From Pseudoponticoccus marisrubri (GTDB taxonomy: Bacteria; Pseudomonadota; Alphaproteobacteria; Rhodobacterales; Rhodobacteraceae): 64,000 bases of DNA. The stretch spans positions 124,001 to 188,000 of the forward strand of contig NZ_LPXO01000002.1 of the NCBI RefSeq assembly GCF_001482405.1, in the 5' to 3' direction. Positions 16,726-25,651 of this stretch are shown here, piece after piece; position 1 is the stretch's first letter, and each line of letters begins with the position of its first letter. The notes beneath the pieces were generated by a model, which had not been told where the DNA came from, made no database searches, and was given only the letters and a program-made list of their open reading frames with translations. The position numbers and the translations under genes were made by a program.

Positions 16726-18303
16726 ATGCGCCTCGTCGGAGTTCTGGCGACCTGTTTCGTGTTGCTGGCCGCGCTGATCTACGGCTTTCAGCACCGCGCG
16801 GAAATCGGCCTGCAGCTTGCCGACCGCGTGAAGGAGATGATCCCGGCCGAGACCGCCGCGGTCGACGCCCACGCCCTGCCCGCCGCCGCCACCCCGGCCG
16901 AGCTGATCATGCCGATGCGCGAGGCCGGGCGGCTGAACGCGTTCAGCGGCTTTCCCGGCTACACCAAGGCGACCTTCGCCCTGCCGCGCAGCAGCGCCGC
17001 GCAGTCCGGCGTGCTGCTGCTCGACCTCAACGGCGAGCTCGAACAAGGCGCGCAAGGCATCCTGCGGGTTACGGTGAACGGCGTGCGCCGGGCCGAGCTG
17101 GTGCTGGACGAGGGCCGGCTGCGCCGGCGTCTGGCCGTGCCGCTCAACATCCGCGATCTGGCCGGGCAAACCGTCACCGTCGCGCTCTCGGCCGAGGGGC
17201 AGGCCCCGCAGGCCGAGTGCACCGCCGACTGGAATGGCGGCATCGTCGCGCAGATCCTGCCCTCGTCGCATCTGAAACTGGTCATCGACGCGCCGCTGAG
17301 CGATCCCGCCGACCTGCTGCTGGCCCAGGCCGCGCCGCGCCTGCTGGAATGGCCCGAGGCCGGGCCGATGCGCGCAGGGCTGCTCCGGGCCGCGCATCTG
17401 AATGCGACGCAGGGCGAGGACATCCTTCTCGCCTCGGCCGATAGCGGCGCGCTGGCGATGGATGCCGGCCTGATGGACGCGCTCGAGGCGCGCGCCGTCG
17501 CCCGTGCGACCACGGAAAGGGACGTACTGGACCTTGCCGCCGCGCTGGGGCGCAAACGCTCGGTCGCCTTCGAGGGCGAGGCCGGCTGGCGCGTGACCTT
17601 CGACCGGCGCCGCTTTGCGCAAGGCGCGCCCGCGGCCGCGCTGGACCTGCAGATGCGCTATGACGCGGCCGGCGATGACAGCGGCTGGCTGCTCTCGGTG
17701 CGGCTGAACGACCGGCTGGTGCATTCCGAGGCGCTGGACGGGGCCTCGGGGCAGATCGCGCGCCGGCTGGAGCTGCCGACCGCAGACCAACCCATGCTGA
17801 ACGACCTGCGCGTCACCCTGACCAGCGCCGAGCAGCGCGCAGGCCGCTGCATCGCCGGCCGCCCGGCCAGCGCCGACATCCTGCAGGCGCGCCTGACGCT
17901 GGCCGCGCCCGAGGCCGACAGCCCCTGGGCCGCGCTGCAGACCGTGCTGCAGGACCAGATGCAACTGGCCGTGCACCCGCAGCTGGGCCCCACCGGCGCG
18001 CAGCTGGCGCTGGACCTGCTGGGCGGCTTGCAGGGCGCCACCCCGCTGCAGCTGACCACCGCGCAGGAGGCCGCCGCAGAGCAGCCGCGCATCACCGCCG
18101 TGCCGCTGGCTGCGCTGGACGCGGCGCTGGCGCCGGTCGACCCGGTCCACAGCTGGCTTGTCCTGCCCGATCCCGAGGACAGCGACATGCTGCGCATCCT
18201 GCGGGTCGGCGACCGCGACGCGCAGTTCCACGCCACTGCCGCGCGCGCCGTGCTGCTGATCGAGGAGCGCCCCCACTTCGCCAGCGCCGGGATGCGGCCA
18301 TGA
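16726..18303 (+). CDS. BcsB-like periplasmic subunit of a polysaccharide synthase
   Basis: A 525-residue protein with an N-terminal hydrophobic anchor (LVGVLATCFVLLAALIYGF, residues 2-20) followed by an all-periplasmic region of beta domains. The pattern FSGFPGYTKATFALPRSSAAQSGVLLLDLNGELEQ...LRVTVNGV resembles the carbohydrate-binding domains of cellulose synthase subunit B, and two such modules appear (about 65-200 and 285-400). It is shorter than BcsB (700+) and lacks an obvious C-terminal anchor. An ideal AAGGAG lies 9 nt upstream of the ATG. Its stop overlaps the start of the GT2 gene (ATGA), strong support for a two-subunit complex. Confidence 0.7.
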   Translation: MRLVGVLATCFVLLAALIYGFQHRAEIGLQLADRVKEMIPAETAAVDAHALPAAATPAELIMPMREAGRLNAFSGFPGYTKATFALPRSSAAQSGVLLLDLNGELEQGAQGILRVTVNGVRRAELVLDEGRLRRRLAVPLNIRDLAGQTVTVALSAEGQAPQAECTADWNGGIVAQILPSSHLKLVIDAPLSDPADLLLAQAAPRLLEWPEAGPMRAGLLRAAHLNATQGEDILLASADSGALAMDAGLMDALEARAVARATTERDVLDLAAALGRKRSVAFEGEAGWRVTFDRRRFAQGAPAAALDLQMRYDAAGDDSGWLLSVRLNDRLVHSEALDGASGQIARRLELPTADQPMLNDLRVTLTSAEQRAGRCIAGRPASADILQARLTLAAPEADSPWAALQTVLQDQMQLAVHPQLGPTGAQLALDLLGGLQGATPLQLTTAQEAAAEQPRITAVPLAALDAALAPVDPVHSWLVLPDPEDSDMLRILRVGDRDAQFHATAARAVLLIEERPHFASAGMRP

Positions 18304-20162
18304 CCGCCGCCCCCGCACCCGAGGGCACCACCGGCCAGCAGGGGCGCAACGACGTCCGGTTCTGGTCGGTGGACAGCGCGCCGCGCCGCTTTGCCAGCAA
18401 GGTGCCGCAGCACGCGGCACCGCTGACCCTGGCCCTGTTCTCGGTCATCGCCTTCGCCCTGCTCTGGGCGGTCAACGAGATCCCCGCGCTCGACGCGCTC
18501 TTTCCGCATAACGACCTGGTGTTTGCGCCGGCACAGGGCAGCCACGCGGTCGCGGTCCGGATCTTCGTGATCTCCTTCCTGTCGGCCTTCGCGCTGACCT
18601 GCGACCGCTCGATCCTGCGCCGCGCGCAGGTGCTGCTGGACATGGTGGGCAGCTATGTCGCGCTCTGCCTGCTGATGGACTTGATGGCCCACCTGCTGCT
18701 GTGGCAGACCCATATCGTGCTGTCGCTGCACGTGATCGAGATCGCCTCGGGCCTGACCGGCTTTGCCGTCTTCGCATTCAAGCTGCTGGAGCGCGGCGAG
18801 ATGCCGGCCCGCATCCGGCTGCGCATCAACACGCGCAAGACGCGCAGCGTCGCGCTGCGGCTGATCGTGGTCACGCTGGTGGCCGCGGGCATCGCCTGGT
18901 ATGTCGCCTCGCTGAACCTCTGGCTGGAACAGGCGCTGCGCCACCTGACCCTCCTCGGCGGCATCGGGCCCGGCGTCTTCCTGTTCCTGCCCACCTTCTT
19001 CACGCTGCTCTACCTGGGCGCGCGGGTCGAAGCGCACCTCGCGCCGCTGGCCGATTTCTCGCCCGACCTGACCATCTTCGTGCCCGCCCATAACGAGGAA
19101 TACATCATCGCCGACACGATCCGCGCCATGGATGTCGCGGCCACGCGCTATGACGGCCATGTCGAGCTGCTGGTGATGAACAACAATTCCTCGGACCGTA
19201 CCGCCGAGGTCGCCGCCGCCGCGCTGGCCGCCTGCACGGCCCTGTCGGGCCGGGTGATCGACGTGCCGAAACCGGGCAAGGCCAATGCGCTCAATGCCGG
19301 GCTGGACGCGGTCGAGACCGAGTACTGCGTGCGCGTCGATGCCGACACCCAGCTTGGGCCGGACTCGCTGCGCCTGGCCATGCGCCATTTCGCCGATCCC
19401 CAGGTGGGCGTGGTGGGCGGCGTCCCCCTGCCGCCGGGCGGCGGGCTGTTCGACCGGGCGCGCTTTCTCGAGGTCGCGGTCAAGCACGCCTTCTACTCGG
19501 TCGCCTTCGGCACGATTGATTCCGTCGTCGGCATCCCGGGCATGTTCTCGGTCTACCGCACCGAGCTGCCGCGCGACCTGGGCGGCTTCGTCGAGGGCAT
19601 GAACGGCGAGGATACCGACATCTCGCTGCGCGCGGGCGAGCTGGGCTACCGCCTCGTGGTCGACCCCAAGGTGCGCTACATCTCGGAGGTGCCGGCCACC
19701 TATCGCCACATGCGCGAGCAGCGCACCCGCTGGTTCCGCTCGACCTTCCACATCTCGGCGCGCTGCCGCGACCTGATCTTCTCGCGGCACGGCACCGTGC
19801 GCGGCAAGATCATCCTGCCCTACATGCTGATCAACTCGGCCCGCCGCGCGATGATGGTGCCGCTGCTGCTGTTCGGCGCGATCGAGTACCTGACGAGCTT
19901 CAACGCCTTCAACACGCTGATGTGGCAGTCGGTGGTGGCGCTGACCGTGGGCGCGCCGGCGCTGATGGCGATGCTCTGCGCCCTGCTGATGCGCCGGCCG
20001 GGCGCCATCCTCTACCTGCCGGAATACCTGCTGTTCCGCGTGATGCGGGCCTATTTCACGCTGGAATCGATGCTGTCGATCAATATCCGCGCCTATGGCG
20101 AGCATCCCTATTCGCGCAGCGCGCTGGCCCGCCCGGCCCCGCCCTCGGTGCGCATCGCCTGA
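18300..20162 (+). CDS. processive GT2 family glycosyltransferase (polysaccharide synthase)
   Basis: A 620-residue inner-membrane synthase. Several N-terminal membrane helices (about 40-250) precede a cytosolic GT-A domain starting PDLTIFVPAHNEEYIIADT. Catalytic motifs of processive synthases are complete: DAD (347-349) for UDP-sugar and metal, GED (436-438) and QRTRW (474-478, the QxxRW motif). C-terminal helices (about 505-600) would form the translocation channel. No PilZ domain is visible, unlike bacterial cellulose synthase. The ATGA overlap with the BcsB-like gene and the neighbouring UDP-sulfoquinovose synthase suggest synthesis and export of an acidic or sulfonated polymer; the polymer itself is unknown. 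Confidence 0.85.
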   Translation: MTAAPAPEGTTGQQGRNDVRFWSVDSAPRRFASKVPQHAAPLTLALFSVIAFALLWAVNEIPALDALFPHNDLVFAPAQGSHAVAVRIFVISFLSAFALTCDRSILRRAQVLLDMVGSYVALCLLMDLMAHLLLWQTHIVLSLHVIEIASGLTGFAVFAFKLLERGEMPARIRLRINTRKTRSVALRLIVVTLVAAGIAWYVASLNLWLEQALRHLTLLGGIGPGVFLFLPTFFTLLYLGARVEAHLAPLADFSPDLTIFVPAHNEEYIIADTIRAMDVAATRYDGHVELLVMNNNSSDRTAEVAAAALAACTALSGRVIDVPKPGKANALNAGLDAVETEYCVRVDADTQLGPDSLRLAMRHFADPQVGVVGGVPLPPGGGLFDRARFLEVAVKHAFYSVAFGTIDSVVGIPGMFSVYRTELPRDLGGFVEGMNGEDTDISLRAGELGYRLVVDPKVRYISEVPATYRHMREQRTRWFRSTFHISARCRDLIFSRHGTVRGKIILPYMLINSARRAMMVPLLLFGAIEYLTSFNAFNTLMWQSVVALTVGAPALMAMLCALLMRRPGAILYLPEYLLFRVMRAYFTLESMLSINIRAYGEHPYSRSALARPAPPSVRIA

Positions 20163-20181
20163 CGGCGCGCGGCGTCCCGGC

Positions 20182-21297
20182 TCACTTCGTGCCGGGGCGC
20201 CGTTCGGCCAGCGCCTCGGTCACGGCGCGGATCGTGGCGCTCTTGCGCGGGCCCTCGCGGCATTGCGCGATAATGCCCGCATCGCGGCAGAACCGGTTAT
20301 GCGCCGCGATGGTCGACCGCGTCAGCCGCCCGTTCAGCGAGCCGCGGTAATAGCCCAGCCCGCGCAATTCGCGTTGCAGGATGCGCACATAGGCATTGGG
20401 CGTCACCCGGTTGGCGGTCAGCGCCGCGCGCGGAAAATGCTCGGAGGGCGTGGTGGCGATGATCTCGTCGGCGGCCAGGTAGAAGCGGCGCGGCTGGATG
20501 TCGGCAGCCAGCCACATCCGTTCGGAGGCAAGGATCCGGTCGCGGATGCCCGGCACTTCGATCAGCGCCTGCCGCCGCGAGACGGCGCGTCGTTCTGCCT
20601 TGGTCAGGTAGACCAGCGCCGCCTCGGCCGAAGGACCGTCCCCCGCCAGTCCATCCGCCTCGACCTGCGCCACCAGCCGATCCGGGGCGGGCAGTGGCAG
20701 CCGGTTCCAAGTGTAGCGCAGCAGAAGCGGGCGCGCGGCGCGCCCATCCCCGTCATCGATCAGCGCCATCAGGATCTCGCGACCCCGGGCCGGGTCCGAG
20801 GCGACACCCAGCTGCCGGTCCACATGGGCAAAACCCAGCTGCCGCTCGGCCCCCGGCATCCCGGCGTCGATGGCGCGGTTCACCAACCCGAGCGCCGCCG
20901 CCCCGTTGCCAAGCGCCGCCTCGACCCGCGCCATCGGCGCCAGCGCATAGGGCCGCCCGCCCTCGATGGCACGCTGGTACCACTCCCGCGCGGCCTGAAG
21001 GTCGGTCTCGGTCCCGATGCCTTGCCTGTAATAGGTGCCCAGCTCCTGCTGCGCCTTGGTGTCACCCGTCGCGGCAAAGCGCGTCATCAGCCCGAACGCG
21101 GCGCCCGGATCCGTCTCGGCCATGGCCTCGAGCGCCTCGAAAAGCGCGGTGCGCTCCTCCCGCTCCAGCGGGCCCTGCTCGGCCGCGCCCAGCAAGGCCT
21201 GCACCGACCCGGGCGCCGCCCCCGCCTCCTGCCCCGGCGCGGCCGTGGCCGACAGCGCCACGACCAGCGCGGCGGTGATAAGACGAGCAGCGGCCAT
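20182..21297 (-). CDS. secreted Sel1-repeat protein with C-terminal peptidoglycan-binding-like segment
   Basis: A 371-residue protein with signal peptide MAAARLITAALVVALSATAAPGQ. Sel1-like (TPR-type) repeats include AQQELGTYYRQGIGTETDLQAAREWYQRAIEGG (about 94-126). The C-terminal part, VRILQRELRGLGYYRGSLNGRLTRSTI, resembles a PG_binding_1 three-helix module. Such proteins often scaffold exopolysaccharide machines in the periplasm. It converges on the GT2 gene with a 19-nt gap, so it is not in the same operon but may belong to the same system. The start is set by GGAGGACC just before the ATG. Confidence 0.75.
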   Translation of the reverse strand: MAAARLITAALVVALSATAAPGQEAGAAPGSVQALLGAAEQGPLEREERTALFEALEAMAETDPGAAFGLMTRFAATGDTKAQQELGTYYRQGIGTETDLQAAREWYQRAIEGGRPYALAPMARVEAALGNGAAALGLVNRAIDAGMPGAERQLGFAHVDRQLGVASDPARGREILMALIDDGDGRAARPLLLRYTWNRLPLPAPDRLVAQVEADGLAGDGPSAEAALVYLTKAERRAVSRRQALIEVPGIRDRILASERMWLAADIQPRRFYLAADEIIATTPSEHFPRAALTANRVTPNAYVRILQRELRGLGYYRGSLNGRLTRSTIAAHNRFCRDAGIIAQCREGPRKSATIRAVTEALAERRPGTK

Positions 21298-21420
21298 GCG
21301 GTCCTCCGGAGCAATGCGACAGGCAACAAACGGTAGCGCCATGTTGCCCAGCCGCGCGGACGGATCAAGCCCTTGGCGACGTGTCCCGCATGATCCGTTC
21401 AGCCACCCCGAGCGTGCCCA

Positions 21421-22320
21421 TCAGCCGCGCTTGCGCGCGTAGTAGGCGCTGATGGCGGCGGCGTCGGACATGGCGTTGCCGTCCTCGGCATAGCCGACAT
21501 AGGTCTCGACCGCGCGGTCGATGAGCGGCATGCCGCCGCCCTGTTCGGCCACGAAATCGGCCAGCGCCTTCATGTCCTTGGACAGCTGCCGCGCATAGGC
21601 CTTGGGCGGGTCGAAATCATCGGCCGCCATCTGCTTGTAGGTGCGCTGCAGGATCTGCGAATCCGCCAGCCCTCCGGCCAGTGCCTCGGGCAGGCGCGCG
21701 GGGTCGATCCCGGCGCTGCGGGCCAGGGTGATGACCTCGGCCATCAGCACGTAATTCGTGCCCACGATCGCCTGGTTGAGGGTCTTGGCCACCTGCCCCG
21801 CGCCGAGCGGGCCCAGCAACGTCGCGGCCTGTGTCAGCGCGCCAAGCAGCGGGGCGGCGCGGTCGACGTCGGCCTGTGCGCCGCCCAGCATCGCGGTCAG
21901 TTGGCCGGCCTCGGCCGGATCCGGCCCGCCCGATACCGGCGCGTCGATCCAGCCAACGCCATGTGCCGCCATGCCCGCCGCGATCTCCAGCGTGTGATCT
22001 CGCGCGACGGTCGAGAAATCGACGATCAGGTCGGCGCCGGCGCCGGCGCCGGCCTTGTCGAACCCCTCGGGCCCGAAGCAGCAATTGCGCACCGCCTCGG
22101 CATGCAGCACGCAAAGCGCGAGGAGATCGCAGTTGCGCCGGACCTCGGCCGGGCTGTCCGCCCAGATCGCGCCATGCGGCACAACCTCGTCAGCGCGCTC
22201 GGGTTCGAGGTTCCAGACGATGACGCGGAAGCCCTGGGACAGAAGGCGGCGCACCATGGGCGCGCCCATGATGCCCAGCCCGACAAAGCCGATGCGGGGA
22301 AGTGTGGTCTCGGTCGTCAT
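21421..22320 (-). CDS. beta-hydroxyacid dehydrogenase (2-hydroxy-3-oxopropionate reductase / HIBADH family)
   Basis: A 299-residue NAD(P)-dependent dehydrogenase. It has the N-terminal Rossmann motif GFVGLGIMGAPM, the substrate loop DAPVSGGPDPAEAG, and the catalytic lysine in GAGQVAKTLNQAI. The family oxidises or reduces 2- or 3-hydroxyacids such as tartronate semialdehyde, glycerate or 3-hydroxyisobutyrate; a true valine-pathway MmsB is elsewhere in this window, so this copy likely serves the local sugar-acid pathway. It is the last gene of the dctP operon and overlaps the preceding hydrolase gene by 4 nt (ATGA). Confidence 0.88.
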   Translation of the reverse strand: MTTETTLPRIGFVGLGIMGAPMVRRLLSQGFRVIVWNLEPERADEVVPHGAIWADSPAEVRRNCDLLALCVLHAEAVRNCCFGPEGFDKAGAGAGADLIVDFSTVARDHTLEIAAGMAAHGVGWIDAPVSGGPDPAEAGQLTAMLGGAQADVDRAAPLLGALTQAATLLGPLGAGQVAKTLNQAIVGTNYVLMAEVITLARSAGIDPARLPEALAGGLADSQILQRTYKQMAADDFDPPKAYARQLSKDMKALADFVAEQGGGMPLIDRAVETYVGYAEDGNAMSDAAAISAYYARKRG

Positions 22321-23216
22321 GCGTGCTCCATGCGGTAGATGCGGCGGGCCGTGTCGCGGAACATGGCCGCGCGCGCGGCCTCGGCGAAGCCGCGGGTGAT
22401 CCGGTCGAACCCGTCGATGATGGTGTCGAACCCGGCCACCAGCGAGTCCACCGGGAAGTTGGAAGCGAACATCACGCGCTGGGGCGTGAAGGCGTCGATG
22501 GCGGCAAGGACGATGGCGCGGTTGTCCTCGATCCGCCAGGGCTGACCGGGCACGCCCAACCCCGAGATCTTGAGCGCCACGTTGGGCGCCCCTGCGAGAC
22601 GACGCAGCGCGGCATCCCACTGCGCCAGCCCCTCGGCGGACCGATCGGCGGGCAGCCCGGCATGGTTCAGGATGATCTGCGTTTCGGGGAAGTCGCGGGC
22701 CAGGTCGCAGGCGGCGTCGAGATGCCACCACGGCGTCTGCAGGTCGAAGGACAGCCCCTGCCCGGCCAGCATCGCGAACCCCTCGCGCCAGCGCGGATCA
22801 TCCATCGAACCCGGCGCCCCGCGCCTTGCCGCCTGCGGCGTGGCGGAGGCGGCGGGCTTGTGCCGGATGCCGCGCACCAGCGGATGCGCCCCGTGGGCGG
22901 CCAGCACCTCGTCGCGATCCGGGCGGTCGAGCCAAGCCTGCGCCACGATCACCGTGGGCAGGCCCTGCGCGCGCGCGATGTGACTGACCCAGGCAACCTC
23001 GCCCAGCGGATCGCCGGGATCATGCTCGGCCTCGACATAGACCGAGCCCACCACCTCGTGCCGGCCGGCATCGGCGCGGTAATCCCCCGGCAGGTAGGGC
23101 CGCCGCAACGCCGCGTAGTCGCCATAGCGGAACGGGATCGGGTCGGGATCGCAGAGCCAAGGGTGATAGTTGCGGGAGATGTCCCAGAAATGCTGATGGG
23201 CGTCTACGATGCGCAT
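22317..23216 (-). CDS. amidohydrolase-2 family lactonase-like hydrolase
   Basis: A 299-residue TIM-barrel metal hydrolase: DAHQHFWD (residues 5-12) supplies the first metal ligands, with YVEAEHDP, GIRHKP, DLQTPWWHL, ILNHAG and MFASNFPVD following the strand order of the amidohydrolase-2 family. Members beside sugar-acid genes are often L-fucono- or L-rhamnono-lactonases or dicarboxylate lactone hydrolases. The position in a TRAP transporter operon between an RpiB-like isomerase and a hydroxyacid dehydrogenase fits lactone opening. The exact substrate cannot be read from sequence. Confidence 0.82.
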   Translation of the reverse strand: MRIVDAHQHFWDISRNYHPWLCDPDPIPFRYGDYAALRRPYLPGDYRADAGRHEVVGSVYVEAEHDPGDPLGEVAWVSHIARAQGLPTVIVAQAWLDRPDRDEVLAAHGAHPLVRGIRHKPAASATPQAARRGAPGSMDDPRWREGFAMLAGQGLSFDLQTPWWHLDAACDLARDFPETQIILNHAGLPADRSAEGLAQWDAALRRLAGAPNVALKISGLGVPGQPWRIEDNRAIVLAAIDAFTPQRVMFASNFPVDSLVAGFDTIIDGFDRITRGFAEAARAAMFRDTARRIYRMEHA

Positions 23217-23222
23217 CGCGGG

Positions 23223-23675
23223 TCAGGCTCCGCGCTGGCGGTCCAGCTCGTGCAGCATCTCGACACGGCGGACATGATCGTCGGTCGCGTCGAACTCGGC
23301 CTCGACATAGGCCTTGACCAGGTCGCGGGCCAGCCACGGGCCGACGATCTGCGCGCCGATGCACATGACGTTCACGTCGTCATGCTCCACCCCCTGGTGG
23401 GCGCAATGCACATCATGCCCGATCGAGGCGCGAATGCCCGCGCGCTTGTTGGCCGCGATCACCGCGCCCACGCCCGTGCCGCAGATCAGCAGCCCGCGAT
23501 CGGCCGAGCCGTCCAGTACCGCGTCGCAGACCTTGCCCGAGATCACCGGGAAATCCACCGGGTCCGGGTCGAAAGAGCCGACATCGGTGATCTCGTGGCC
23601 GAGCGACTGCAGGTATTCCACGACCGAGGCCTTGAGCGGAAAGCCCGCGTGATCGGATCCGACGACAAGTTTCAT
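23223..23675 (-). CDS. RpiB/LacAB-type sugar-phosphate isomerase
   Basis: A 150-residue aldose-ketose isomerase. SDHAG (7-11) and CGTGVG (65-70, Cys65 the catalytic base) are intact, and His98 in VEHDDVNVMCIGAQIVG aligns with the ring-opening histidine. The substrate loop differs from ribose-5-phosphate isomerase B, where HN-ANV is usual, so a tetrose, pentose or keto-acid sugar phosphate other than ribose 5-phosphate is plausible. It is located immediately downstream of dctM (18 nt) and 6 nt before the lactonase-like gene, hence co-transcribed with the transporter. Confidence 0.85.
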   Translation of the reverse strand: MKLVVGSDHAGFPLKASVVEYLQSLGHEITDVGSFDPDPVDFPVISGKVCDAVLDGSADRGLLICGTGVGAVIAANKRAGIRASIGHDVHCAHQGVEHDDVNVMCIGAQIVGPWLARDLVKAYVEAEFDATDDHVRRVEMLHELDRQRGA

Positions 23676-23693
23676 GACAGTTTCCTTTCCGGG

Positions 23694-24968
23694 TTAGCGG
23701 ATCATCTTGGGCAGGAACAGAGAGAGTTCCGGCACCAGCGTCAGCAGCAGAAGCGTGGCAAAAAGCGGAATGTAGAAGGGCATCATCGCCTTCAGGATCG
23801 CGCGCATCGAGACCTGCGCGATATCGGTGATCAAGAAGAGCGACAAGCCCATCGGCGGCGTGACCAGCCCCAGCATGAGGTTGAAGATCGCAACGATCCC
23901 CAGGTGCACCGGGTCGACCCCCGCAGCGTGCAGCGGCCCGGCGATGATCGGGATGATCAGCAGCGTCGCCGTGGTGCTGTCGAGAAACATGCCCGCCACC
24001 AGCAGGATCAGGTTGACGATCATCAGGAGCATCACCGGATCCTGCGATATCGAGGTCAGCGTGGCGGCAAAGCTCTGCGGGATCTGCTCGATCGCCAGGA
24101 TCCAGCCGAACAGCGCCGCGGCCGAGACGATGATCAGGATCGCCGCCGTGCTCTTGATCGTCTCGTAGGCGGCATAGAGGATATGCGCCATGGTCAGCTC
24201 GCGGTAGACGATGCTGCTGATGAAGATCACGTAGAACACGGTGACCGAGGCGGCCTCGGTCGGGGTGAACCAGCCCAGCAACATGCCCCCCACCAGAAGG
24301 ATCGGCGTCAGCAGGGCCGGGATCGCCGGCAGCAGCGCATCGCGGATCTCGCCGGGGCGCGACCAGCGTTCGGCGCGCGGCAGCTTGCGGCGATGGGCGA
24401 TGAAGGCGGTGGCCGCCATCAGCATCAGCACGCAGACGACGGCGGGAATGATGCCGGCCAGCAGCAGCTGGACGATCGAGACACCGGTGACCGACCCGTA
24501 GATGATCAGCGGGATCGAGGGCGGAAAGATCGGCCCGACTACCGCCGAGGAGGCCGTGACCGCGCCGGCGAAGGCACGCGAGAAGCCGCGCTCGGCCATG
24601 GCCTTGATCTCGATCTTGCCCAGCCCGCCGACATCGGCCAGCGCGGCGCCGCTCATCCCCGAGAAGATCAGGCTGGAGAAGATGTTGACCTGCGCCAGAC
24701 CGCCGGGCACCCGGCCGACAAGCGTGTCGGCAAAGCGGAAGATGCGGGCCGTCACGCCGGCCTGGTTCATCAGGTTGCCGACGAAGATGAAGACCGGCAC
24801 GGCGACCAGCGGAAAGCTGTCCAGGGCATAGGTCATGCGCTGGCCGATCAGCTCGATCGGAAAACCGTTCAGCGCGATATACAGCGCCGACGGCACGAGA
24901 ATGGAGAGGACGATGGGAAAGCCCATCAGGAACATGCCGGCAAAGACGGCGAGGATCAGGTAGCCCAA
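23694..24968 (-). CDS. dctM: TRAP transporter large permease DctM
   Basis: A 424-residue inner-membrane protein of the DctM family with about 12 helices, motifs MSGAALADVGGLGKIEIKAM, ASSAVVGPIFPPSIPLIIYG and GLVTPPMGLSLF. It carries out substrate transport driven by the sodium gradient together with DctQ. The start appears to be TTG, with GAGG 7 nt upstream; no in-frame ATG lies nearby. It follows dctQ by 37 nt. Confidence 0.93.
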   Translation of the reverse strand: MGYLILAVFAGMFLMGFPIVLSILVPSALYIALNGFPIELIGQRMTYALDSFPLVAVPVFIFVGNLMNQAGVTARIFRFADTLVGRVPGGLAQVNIFSSLIFSGMSGAALADVGGLGKIEIKAMAERGFSRAFAGAVTASSAVVGPIFPPSIPLIIYGSVTGVSIVQLLLAGIIPAVVCVLMLMAATAFIAHRRKLPRAERWSRPGEIRDALLPAIPALLTPILLVGGMLLGWFTPTEAASVTVFYVIFISSIVYRELTMAHILYAAYETIKSTAAILIIVSAAALFGWILAIEQIPQSFAATLTSISQDPVMLLMIVNLILLVAGMFLDSTTATLLIIPIIAGPLHAAGVDPVHLGIVAIFNLMLGLVTPPMGLSLFLITDIAQVSMRAILKAMMPFYIPLFATLLLLTLVPELSLFLPKMIR

Positions 24969-25005
24969 GTCGTACCTCGAATGCTTGTGGTCTGGGACGC
25001 GGGAC

Positions 25006-25581
25006 TCACAGGGTCAGGTCCTCGGTGGGTTGTTCGGCGGCGAAGGTCACGTACATCGGCAGCCCCACCAGCGCCTTCCAGGCCAGCACGGCAAATTCCA
25101 GCGCGGCACAGAAGAACCCGACCGCGGTGGCCGAGAAGAAGACGTAATAGGGAATGCCCAGCGTGGGCGTCGCGTTGTTGAGGTTCTTCAGCGTCGCGGT
25201 CAGCACCGACCACGCGGCAAAGGCGAAGGCCGCCATGCCGAGCAGCGCGATCAGCACGCGCAGGCCCCGCTGGACGGGCTGCGGAAAGACGTGCTGCAGC
25301 TCTTCCATCCGGACGCTCGCCCCGGAGGAGACCGTGTAGGGGATGGTCAGCATCACCACGCTGATCAGCATGAAGCGCGACAGCTCGTCCGCGCCGATCA
25401 GCGGGATGCCGAAGAACTGGCGCATGATGACCTGCGCCATCGGGGTGGCGATCATCACCGCCAGGATGACAAGGCCGGCCAGTCGCAGGATGCGGCGCGC
25501 CGGGTTCAGGATGCGGTCTGCCATCAGGGCAGTCGTCGGAAGCGCGGCGTTCGGCGCCTCAGGGTCAGGATCGTGCGACAC
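25006..25581 (-). CDS. dctQ: TRAP transporter small permease DctQ
   Basis: A 191-residue DctQ-type protein with four membrane helices (about 31-53, 67-90, 108-130, 150-175) and the motif FGIPLIGADELSRFMLISVVML, typical of the family. The chosen start is GTG (VSHDPDPEAPNAAL) because GGAGGGG lies 6 nt before it; an ATG 57 nt farther in (MADRILNP) is an alternative. Second gene of the dctPQM operon. Confidence 0.88.
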   Translation of the reverse strand: MSHDPDPEAPNAALPTTALMADRILNPARRILRLAGLVILAVMIATPMAQVIMRQFFGIPLIGADELSRFMLISVVMLTIPYTVSSGASVRMEELQHVFPQPVQRGLRVLIALLGMAAFAFAAWSVLTATLKNLNNATPTLGIPYYVFFSATAVGFFCAALEFAVLAWKALVGLPMYVTFAAEQPTEDLTL

Positions 25582-25651
25582 GGGGGGTCCCCTCCGTCGG
25601 GCTGCGGATGAACAATGGCGGGAGGGGGGAGTGACCCCTCCCGTCGCCGGA

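Noticed and set aside
21421-22320. Second mmsB of the valine pathway
   Set aside because: Motifs are those of the wider beta-hydroxyacid dehydrogenase family; the valine MmsB is at 47327-48199 next to its partners, while this copy is in a sugar-acid type operon.
22302-25181. Plus-strand open frame of about 950 codons across the TRAP operon
   Set aside because: Shadow of four well-supported minus-strand genes with overlapping starts and ribosome sites.
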